NCBI GenBank assembly: GCA_903813345.2
Contig: CAIIXF020000679.1
Coordinates: forward strand, 64,001-128,000
DNA length: 64,000 nucleotides
Direction of reading: 5' to 3'
From: Owenia fusiformis
Taxonomy: Eukaryota; Annelida; Polychaeta; Sabellida; Oweniidae
In this document: positions 57,429-64,000 of the stretch, piece after piece
Position numbering within the stretch: position 1 is the first letter of the stretch
Layout: each line of letters starts with the position of its first letter
Program-made: the position numbers and the translations under genes
The notes under the pieces: generated by a model
What the model saw: the letters and a program-made list of their open reading frames with translations, nothing else
What the model was told of the DNA's origin: nothing
Database searches by the model: none

Positions 57429-58133
57429 TTAATCAATTCGTTCGAAAAACACATCAAGGAGACCGACATTAACCTCTCTGTAAAAGCCAAGTTGCTCGAA
57501 AAAATCACGAATCACTTTTAAATTTTTTTGTGTTTTCTCTTTGTCTATTGATTGGCCATCGTTAAACAAGTACTCAACTGACAGAGTCTTAATGTAGATT
57601 TTATCAAAGGGAATCGTTTTTAAAATGGATATCTCGGCTCCTTCTACGTCTAAACTGAAATAGTCCACCCTCGTCACCCCTACCGCTAAAAGGAGAGTAT
57701 AAAGTGTAAAACATTGGACAAGGTATGTTTTACTTTTTGCAATGGCGTCAGCACGAAGTTGAACGTTTTCTTTCATGCCAGAAAGATAATCGGCATCAAC
57801 AAATGTACTTTTCCTGCTTGTGTTATCTGGGCATAGTAAAACATTAGCAGCAAATGACTTTCGTTTAAGATTCAAAAGTTCTTGAAATACCCTTTTATTG
57901 GGCTCTACCAGTAAGCCAGTCCAATTTCTATATCGTTCAAAAAATAAGGAATTCGATAATTCTTTCCCATTAAAGGCCCCGCATTCTATGAAAAATCCAT
58001 TTGTTTTTCCCTTGAGAAGATTGTCGATGTATTCACTCTGCCCATGTTGTGAAAAATGGTGGTTAATCGGTTCCTTCATTTTAGGAATCTCTGCGCTTGG
58101 AGGATGGATCCAGTTCAACTTAACATGTTCAAC
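57429..58133 (-). CDS. FkbM/Star-like methyltransferase, exon 2
   Basis: Methyltransf_21 (FkbM) domain, probably SAM-dependent; substrate unknown. Some metazoan relatives (Star-like proteins) act in the secretory pathway. Visible: the Rossmann motif FFIECGAFNG near 57,990; VEPNKRVF near 57,900; DYFSLDVEGAEISILKTIPF near 57,630; and a C-terminal FFEQLGFYREV. The exon starts after the acceptor tactgattccag (AG at 58,135-58,134) with Val-Glu-His-Val-Lys-Leu-Asn-Trp and stops at 57,429. It joins exon 1 in phase 0 to give 297 aa. There are no breaks and the glycine-rich SAM loop is intact. The acceptor and first 23 nt of the exon are repeated twice more upstream. Confidence 0.85.
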   Translation of the reverse strand, partial: VEHVKLNWIHPPSAEIPKMKEPINHHFSQHGQSEYIDNLLKGKTNGFFIECGAFNGKELSNSLFFERYRNWTGLLVEPNKRVFQELLNLKRKSFAANVLLCPDNTSRKSTFVDADYLSGMKENVQLRADAIAKSKTYLVQCFTLYTLLLAVGVTRVDYFSLDVEGAEISILKTIPFDKIYIKTLSVEYLFNDGQSIDKEKTQKNLKVIRDFFEQLGFYREVNVGLLDVFFERID

Positions 58134-58512
58134 CTGGAATCAGTAAACCTAAATGACAACATTTGTTGAAAGAATGTCTTAAAAAACATAAATCTGTTAA
58201 TCTGATTTCCAACTAAAGTAAACAAGATTATCATCTATATTAACAGTTCAACTTAACATGTTCAACCTGGAATCAGTAAACCTAAATGACAACATTTGTT
58301 GAAAGAATGTCTTGAGAAAACATAAATCTGTTAATCTGATTCCTAACTAAAGTAAACAAGATTATCATCTATATTAACAGTTCAACTTAACATGTTCAAC
58401 CTGGAATCAGTAAACCTAAATGACAACATTTGTTGAAAGAATGTCTTGAGAAAACATAAATCTGTAATCTGATTCCTAACTAAAGTAAACAAGATTATCA
58501 TCTATATTAACA
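58111..58512 (-). repeat. 134-bp triplication spanning a splice acceptor
   Basis: Three near-identical tandem units (starting about 58,111, 58,244 and 58,378) each contain, on the minus strand, ggtttactgattccag followed by gttgaacatgttaagttgaa. Only the unit nearest the gene leads into coding exon 2. The other two are followed by an in-frame TAA. Confidence 0.95.
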
Positions 58513-58824
58513 GTGATTAGTGATATTACTAAGTAAACAATAATTAAACATTACCTTGTAAACGAATGATTTAATGATATGCCGAACATTCTGATTAAAC
58601 AGATTAATCAGTTTATAAATATTTCACCTGGTAAACAATGATTAAGCCTAATGACTTTTGCTGAGACATAAATAATATATATATAACTATGTTAAGTAAA
58701 CATTGGTTAAATACTTGGCTAAGTTAACAATAATTAATTTTGCTCCTGAACAATGATTCAATAGTCCGCCTATGATCAAATTCATTACTAAGAAAATAAT
58801 GACCCATGTCTTAAGCATACTTAC
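58513..58824. other. Remainder of FkbM intron
   Basis: Loose 'aagtaaacaatgatt' repeats, nothing else. Confidence 0.5.
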
Positions 58825-59013
58825 TAAATGTTCATCGCTCGGATTAGAAAATCCAATTTCGTAAAAGTCTGCTGGTATTCTTGTTGGATTTATATGATCT
58901 TCTTTAATGTGCTGATTCAAAGAAATAATGCATCTGGATAAGATGCAGTACATCATTATCAGTAAAAGGACCAGTATAAGGAATATTATAGACGTTTGTC
59001 TCTGGCTCGGCAT
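58825..59013 (-). CDS. FkbM/Star-like methyltransferase, exon 1
   Basis: Starts ATG at 59,013 (MPSQRQTS), with an upstream in-frame ATG at 59,034. A single membrane helix (SIIFLILVLLLIMMYCIL) follows after eight residues, making this a type II membrane protein with the methyltransferase domain in the lumen. It ends with DEHL at the donor GTAAGT (58,824-58,819). The first ATG sits directly after tttttcag, so a 5'-UTR intron ending there is possible. Exon 2 continues with the expected family pattern 'L..yvk..WIHPPS', which supports the junction. Confidence 0.75.
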
Positions 59014-59725
59014 CTGAAAAATTATGAATGTCATGTTGAATATTTCTGTCAGTAATACGTTTTATTTTCGTGTCGATGCCATACACTGACTCTGACTTGC
59101 TTTTACTATCAAGTTCATTTTAATTACAATAATACATTTACCACGAAGCACATGCGGATAAGGGAAAATACTAAAAACCTTATATAAACCCAGCAAAAAA
59201 GCAAACTCTAAGTGTTAACCTGTCATTGGAAAAATATACCCTATTTATCCGTAAACCATGATCTCACGTGAAAAGAACTAGTGTCTAACATCACCTTTCC
59301 CCCAAACAAGAATCAATATCATAATCCAGGACCAGAACACCAAGGGACTTTTCATTCATACTGAAGTGTGTATATGTTACTTACTACTATATCTGTTATT
59401 GTCGCTATTGTCCTTTAGGTCTTTCGATTTCTTTATTTCCTCTCTCTGCTACTAATTATTACATGTCTCATATATGGCCACTTCTTGTCAACTGACTTTT
59501 CTGGGTAAAAACTGGCATGCCATCTATCTTCAATCTACTTTTAATGTTATTGTTAGCATGCCATCTATATTTCAATTCACTTTTAATCTTACTATATCAC
59601 ATCTTCCCCCTTTTCTTGACTGTTTTTGCTCTTTAAATTTTTCCATCTCAGTAAAACAGTCACATCTTCGTATCTCTATTTCTTATATAAAGTCCGATTA
59701 GGGATGGCTTTTCCCTAACAAATTT
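59014..59725. other. Between FkbM gene and retrotransposon
   Basis: Probably contains the 3' LTR of the gypsy element (minus strand, starting near tgttagggaaaagcc at 59,726). The 5' LTR lies outside the window, so its length cannot be fixed. Contains a direct repeat catgccatctat (59,517 and 59,559). Confidence 0.35.
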
Positions 59726-59770
59726 TGTTAAAATGTTTATCTATATACAAGTTTCTAACAGTTTCTCATC

Positions 59771-60421
59771 TTATAGTCTTGACAATGCATCAGCGTTTTT
59801 ATTAGCTGATCCAGGTCTATGCACCACTGTAAAATTGTACTGCTGTAGAGCGAGTGCCCAACGCATCAATCTTGGGTTTGTATTCTTCATGTTATGCAAC
59901 CATACCAAAGGATTGTGGTCAGTAATGACTTTGAAGACTCTTCCTAGCAAGTAGTAACTCAACTTCTCTATAGACCATTTCATCGCCAAGCATTCTTTCT
60001 CAATTACAGAGTAATTTCTTTCTCTTGGTAACATTTTCCTACTCAAATACATGATGGGATGCTCTCCATCCTCGAAGTTCTGACTCAGTATGCCACTAAT
60101 ACCATAGGCACTTGCATCAGTGATGACTAGAAACTGTAGGTCAAAATCTGGGCTTCCAAGTATTGGGTATTTGCAAAGGTATTCTTTGAGTTTGTAGAAA
60201 GCTTCATCTGACTTATCTTCCCAAAGTATCTTCTTTGGTGCTTGATTTCTGGTCAGTTCAGTTAAGTTGTATGCCTTGGTTTCATAATCCTTTATAAAAC
60301 GGCGATAGTAGCCTGTCATACCTAAATAGGTCTTCAGTAACTCTTTTGTTTCTGGCTTGTTAAAATTCTTGATTGCATCTATGGCACTTGGCGTCAGTGA
60401 AACAACACCTTTTCCTACCAT
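59771..60421 (-). CDS. RT connection and RNase H domain (RNase_H-like, RT_RNaseH)
   Basis: A 216-codon frame downstream of RT, in another frame than the RT core. It contains the connection motif LGMTGYYRRFIKDY, then the RNase H start FLVITDASAYGISGILSQ (first catalytic Asp), SRKMLPRERNYSVIEKECLA (Glu) and FKVITDHNPLVWL (Asp). It ends in NADALSRL, the usual gypsy RNase H terminus. No integrase follows; the sequence passes to non-coding DNA within 50 bp, which confirms that integrase lies upstream. Confidence 0.85.
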   Translation of the reverse strand: MVGKGVVSLTPSAIDAIKNFNKPETKELLKTYLGMTGYYRRFIKDYETKAYNLTELTRNQAPKKILWEDKSDEAFYKLKEYLCKYPILGSPDFDLQFLVITDASAYGISGILSQNFEDGEHPIMYLSRKMLPRERNYSVIEKECLAMKWSIEKLSYYLLGRVFKVITDHNPLVWLHNMKNTNPRLMRWALALQQYNFTVVHRPGSANKNADALSRL

Positions 60422-60499
60422 ATGGCCACAATATACTACTTCTTGAAATGCAAACTGGCACTTTGAAGGCTTTGCAGTAAGATTATTCAGTCGTAGTCT

Positions 60500-61258
60500 G
60501 TTCAGCAGTTCTTCTACGTGTGATCTTCATAAGTCTCACTATATATGATTATGTCGTCGATGTAAGCTGCTATATGGTCTTCTAATCCTCTGATCATCTC
60601 ATCAACCATTCTTTGGAAAGTGGCAGGAGCTCCATGTAAACCAAACGGCATTACGACAAATTGGTAGATTCCCCATGGTGTTCTAAATGCACACTTCTCT
60701 TTAGAATCATCTGTAAGAGGTATTTGCCAAAAGCCCCTACATAAATCGATCACAGTAATCCATTGTGCCTAATGCAATCTATCTAAAATGGCATCAATCC
60801 TTGGCATCATGTAAAGATCAAATAGGGAGACGCTATTTAGATATCTAAAATCGATGCAAAAACGCATAGTATTATCTTTCTTCGGAATTAATACTATGTT
60901 AGAGATCGTCTCACTTCTAGAGGGCTCTATGTATCCTTCCTTCAACATTGAATCTTATTCCTCTTTGAAGATTTTCATTTGACTTTGAGGTATTCTATAG
61001 CTTGGCTGCTTACGTGGTATATTATCTCCAGTGTCTACATTGTTTTATCAGGCTTGTTCTTCCTGGCTTGTTTGAGAGAACATCACTAAAACTGCCCAAT
61101 AGCTTCTTGATCTGTTTTGTCTGGTTAGTTGTCAACTCGGGATTGATATTACAATCAATAAACACATTGCCATCAGGGCTAACTGTACTGTGTAGACTGT
61201 AGGTAGGAAGATTCATAATTTCCTCTACATCACTGTCTTCCTCATCAGTTGCCGCCAT
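60500..61258 (-). pseudogene. Reverse transcriptase region, broken
   Basis: Starts with an acidic linker (MAATDEEDSDVEEI at 61,258) and a pre-RT region, then changes frame near 61,030. The RT core shows DLCRGFWQIPL, FRTPWGIYQFVVMPFGL, and the catalytic box AAYIDDIIIYS at about 60,560 (YIDD, both metal-binding aspartates present). Two in-frame stops (60,955-60,957 and 60,769-60,771) and the frame changes make this copy non-functional. Confidence 0.85.
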
Positions 61259-61540
61259 AAAACAATAGTCTTCTGTCTAGGTATTTTCTCAGTAAGTTGA
61301 CATGGTATATCTTCGTCTTTCTATTGAAGGGCTCAATCTCATAATTGACTTTACCATGTCTTCTTACTACTTTATAAGGGCCTTGCCACTGTGCTTCAAG
61401 TTTGTTTTCACTTGATGGTAGTAGGAGTAAAACATCATCTCCTGGTTTGAAGCTAATATTTCTACTCTTTTCATCATAGTACTTCTTCTGGGTAACTTTT
61501 GCTTGATTTGCATTTTCTTCAGCAAGAATCTGTAAGTTGC

Positions 61541-63988
61541 TTATAGCTTATCTCTCATCTTGAGAACATAATCAACAACAGTCTGTGGGGTGTCTTCTTT
61601 AGCTGTCCATGTTTCTTTCAGAACATCTAATGGTCCTCGAACATCACGTCCATATAGCAATTCAAAGGGAGAAAATCCTGTAGATTCATTTGGTACTTCA
61701 CGATATGCGAACAAAACATAGGGAAGGTAAACATCCCATAGTTTTGGTTCTGCAACAACAAACTTCTTCAGCATGTTAATCAAAGTACCATTGAACCTTT
61801 CAACTTGGCCATCTGTTTGTTGATGATATGGGGTACTCTTGATTCCTTTGACACCTAGTAATCTGTACACCTCATTCAGCAACTTAGACATGAAGTTGGT
61901 TCCTTGATCACTTAAAATTTCCTTTACAATGCCGACTCTTGAAAACAGTATCATCAATTCATTGGCGATTTTCTTTGCATCTGTACTTCTAAGTGGGACT
62001 GCCTCTGGATAGCGAGTTCCGTAGTCTCCTATACGAAGAATAAATCTGTTTCCTTTTGTAGAGCGAGGAAGAAGTCCTACTATGTCCATACCTATCTTTG
62101 TAAATGGTTCTTTTACAACAGGCAGAGGGATCAAAGGCGCTCTGTCAACAACTCTCATTCTCGCTGTATGTTGGCAGATATCACAAGATTTACAAAACTG
62201 CTTTATGTCCTTGTAGATACCAGGCCAGAAAAATCTCCTCAATATCCTGTCTGTTGTCTTCTTTATTCCTAGGTGCCCTGATAGAGGTATGTCATGTGCC
62301 AATTGTAGTATCTTTTTCCTACAACTTCTAGGAAGCACAATTTGCTCAACATACTCATTAAGGGGATTCTTTGTAACTCTGATCAGAAGTCCATCTTTCA
62401 TAATAAAGTATGGTGTTTCTCGCACTACTTCAGTCGAGTTAAGTATCTTCAATCGCACATCTCTTAGACTAGGGTCGTTGCTTTGCAATTCTTTTAGGTC
62501 CTCTGGACTGACTGCATCAAGTTCACATTCCTTGTTTAGATCGACATTTGCATGTTTCCGTTTGTTTGCCCTTCTTTGTGCTTTGGTTTTGTACAGCTTG
62601 TCACCTGTCTTGGGTGGAAACACCGTCTCATCAAATGAAAAAGGGAATGTAACATCATCTTTGGTTTGACATTCATTCTGTGTCACATTGTGTACTACAG
62701 GTATGGGTTTATGCCCACGAATATCATCTTTGAGTTTACACTTGCCTACTGTGTTGATGTCATCTTCTTCAGAAATATTCTCATCATCTTTAATGAGAAC
62801 ATCATCAACTGGATCATTCTCATCTACTTCAGAGAGAATTGCATCTCTAGGGATATTCCCATCATCTTCAGTGAGAACATCATCTTCTTTTGGGGTGTTC
62901 TCATCATCTTCAGTGAGAACTTCATCTTCTTTTGAAATGTCCTCATCATCTTCAGTGAGAACATCATCTTCTTTTGGATAATCCTCATCTTCTTTAATGA
63001 GAACATCATCTTCTTTTGGAAAATCCTCATCTTCTTTAATGAGAACATCATCTTCTTGAACATCATTTCCTTCGTGCTGTCCAACTAACTTGACTCCTGA
63101 ATTCTTAACTTCATGTTCCTCATCAGCATCATCTCTCAACTGTTGCTTCCATTGTTGCCTCGTTGTAACATATGCAGGCACAGGGTTGATCTTTTTGTAT
63201 ATATACTTATTCATTTTATCCCTGTCCAATCTTTTCAATATGTCTTGACCAAGTAAGACTGGTGTAGGGACTGAATCAGAAACGACTGCTTTCACTTGAT
63301 ATACATCATCACCAATGGCGAACTTTACTTTTGTAGTCGGGTAAGATTCCTGGTCCCCATGAACACATGTCATCATGACCTTGTCATTTGTTAAAATGTC
63401 CTCAGGTTGTACCAAATCTTTGTGAATGATGGTCTTGCAGCTTCCTGTATCAATCAATAAGGTCACTTCTTTATCATTCAGCATCCCTTGAACTGTCCCA
63501 TCATCACTGTTGCTGTATTGAGAAAATATGTCAGATTTTGCCTTGCAAAGGAAAGATTGTTTGCCCTGTCTACGGCACCGGCTCGTGACATGACCAAACA
63601 TATTACAATTTTCACATTTCAAGGACATATCTATGCTACAATTTGAGATCACGTGCCCCAAATTGTTGCATTTTGTACATTTCATTATCTCCTTCCCATT
63701 CTGGCATGAAGCCGAATGGTGGCCTCGGACTCCACATTTGAAGCACCGTGACGTCTCCTTGACTTTCTTGTAGTAGTCTTCTTTTGATTCACTTGTATCA
63801 GATGGTTTTTCTTCATCATCTTTGTTCTTCTTTGGGTTGGTTTTGTTTCCAAACTTTTTGAACTTTGACTTGGCTTCTGCTTTTTCTACATCTTCCTTCT
63901 GAGATTTTCTTGCTTCAATGTAATTGTCAGCTAAGTGCACAACTTCATCAGTTGTTTTTGAGTCATGCTGTCTGACCCAAATTTGCAC
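61541..63988 (-). CDS. Gag C-terminus / protease / integrase frame (partial)
   Basis: An 815-codon open frame, entering from beyond the window or close to its edge. Three CCHC zinc knuckles (residues about 82-138: CFKCGVRGHHSASC, CTKCNNLGHVISNC, CENCNMFGHVTSRC). The protease active site LLIDTGS is at about residue 180. A 100-residue acidic tandem repeat (62,755-63,060) follows. The integrase comes next: an HHCC zinc module (HDIPLSGH...CKSCDIC) and a core with Asp in GMDIVG, Asp in LSDQGTNF and Glu in DGQVERFNG. A frame change just after the end leads into a GPY/F-like segment (PGDDVLLLLPSS, WQGPYKVV, YHVNLLRKYL) at about 61,280-61,460. Confidence 0.85.
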   Translation of the reverse strand: MQIWVRQHDSKTTDEVVHLADNYIEARKSQKEDVEKAEAKSKFKKFGNKTNPKKNKDDEEKPSDTSESKEDYYKKVKETSRCFKCGVRGHHSASCQNGKEIMKCTKCNNLGHVISNCSIDMSLKCENCNMFGHVTSRCRRQGKQSFLCKAKSDIFSQYSNSDDGTVQGMLNDKEVTLLIDTGSCKTIIHKDLVQPEDILTNDKVMMTCVHGDQESYPTTKVKFAIGDDVYQVKAVVSDSVPTPVLLGQDILKRLDRDKMNKYIYKKINPVPAYVTTRQQWKQQLRDDADEEHEVKNSGVKLVGQHEGNDVQEDDVLIKEDEDFPKEDDVLIKEDEDYPKEDDVLTEDDEDISKEDEVLTEDDENTPKEDDVLTEDDGNIPRDAILSEVDENDPVDDVLIKDDENISEEDDINTVGKCKLKDDIRGHKPIPVVHNVTQNECQTKDDVTFPFSFDETVFPPKTGDKLYKTKAQRRANKRKHANVDLNKECELDAVSPEDLKELQSNDPSLRDVRLKILNSTEVVRETPYFIMKDGLLIRVTKNPLNEYVEQIVLPRSCRKKILQLAHDIPLSGHLGIKKTTDRILRRFFWPGIYKDIKQFCKSCDICQHTARMRVVDRAPLIPLPVVKEPFTKIGMDIVGLLPRSTKGNRFILRIGDYGTRYPEAVPLRSTDAKKIANELMILFSRVGIVKEILSDQGTNFMSKLLNEVYRLLGVKGIKSTPYHQQTDGQVERFNGTLINMLKKFVVAEPKLWDVYLPYVLFAYREVPNESTGFSPFELLYGRDVRGPLDVLKETWTAKEDTPQTVVDYVLKMRDKL
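62755..63060 (-). repeat. Acidic coding minisatellite in gypsy pol
   Basis: Six to seven in-frame units of about 45-51 bp encoding variants of KEDDVLIKEDEDFP / KEDDVLTEDDENTP between protease and integrase. The DNA shows repeated catcatcttcttttgg words. Confidence 0.9.
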
Positions 63989-64000
63989 ATCACTGGGGAA

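Larger units (their letters stand above)
59726..64000 (-). mobile_element. Ty3/gypsy retrotransposon, Gmr1-type order
   Basis: A minus-strand element truncated by the window edge at its 5' side. Reading direction gives gag zinc knuckles, aspartic protease, integrase with a GPY/F-like tail, reverse transcriptase, RNase H. Standard Ty3/gypsy order is protease-RT-RNase H-integrase. Integrase before RT is known from the Gmr1 group. The copy is damaged: frame changes near 61,545, about 61,030 and between 60,514 and 60,421, and in-frame stops at 60,955-60,957 and 60,769-60,771. Confidence 0.85.

Noticed and set aside
62289-63084. Frames on both strands over the acidic repeat, including a Lys/Met-rich one
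   Set aside because: By-products of the acidic coding repeat of the gypsy element.
1-64000. tRNA, rRNA or other structured RNA genes
   Set aside because: Scanned by eye for tRNA B-box words such as ggttcgaatc and for rRNA-like blocks; no convincing candidate. A covariance search was not possible.

Overview
This is AT-rich, intron-containing animal DNA, most likely from an aquatic invertebrate. The evidence is spliced genes with GT-AG introns, metazoan-type families (PAN plus F5/8 type C secreted protein, carbohydrate sulfotransferase, membrane-anchored FkbM/Star-like methyltransferase) and a dense mixture of eukaryotic transposons (ISL2EU-type, Tc1/mariner-type, LINE, Ty3/gypsy). Nothing here fixes the phylum; a lophotrochozoan, cnidarian or non-vertebrate deuterostome would all fit.

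Layout. 0-6.8 kb: transposon relics and foldback repeats, including a decayed ISL2EU-like transposase fragment (545-1215) and one copy of an 0.8 kb inverted-terminal-repeat element (2229-3022). 6.8-13.3 kb: a + strand gene for a predicted 804-aa proline-rich repeat protein. It has a tiny first exon (ATG G) present in two tandem copies, a 2.3 kb repeat-coding exon, a short last exon, and a 1.1 kb palindromic element that ends about 17 bp before the exon 2 acceptor. 13.6-17 kb: two tandem arrays (61-bp unit, then about 27 copies of an 85-bp unit). 18-21 kb: foldback elements. 22-24.2 kb: a sulfotransferase pseudogene split by a 1,031-bp palindromic element with a 5-bp target duplication. 24-28 kb: GGCC-rich repeats, a tandem-repeat block and a LINE fragment.

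28.4-40.9 kb: a + strand secreted-protein gene (signal peptide, PAN-like domain, F5/8C domain) whose introns hold the second copy of the 0.8 kb element, a deleted mariner-type element, an apparently intact 4.7 kb ISL2EU-type transposon in the opposite orientation, and several MITEs. Two related terminal exons for this gene may lie at 46,996 and 52,200. 41-53 kb: segmental duplications, MITEs, a 29-bp minisatellite and a broken Cys/His-rich coding relic. 57.4-59 kb: a two-exon FkbM methyltransferase gene on the minus strand whose exon 2 splice acceptor is triplicated. 59.7-64 kb: a minus-strand Ty3/gypsy element running off the window with the unusual order protease-integrase-RT-RNase H (Gmr1 type), carrying frame breaks.

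The four host loci show no operon-like relationship. The theme of the window is repeats interacting with splice sites: duplicated first exons, duplicated donors and acceptors, and transposon ends abutting exons. All calls come from reading the sequence; no search or alignment software was run.
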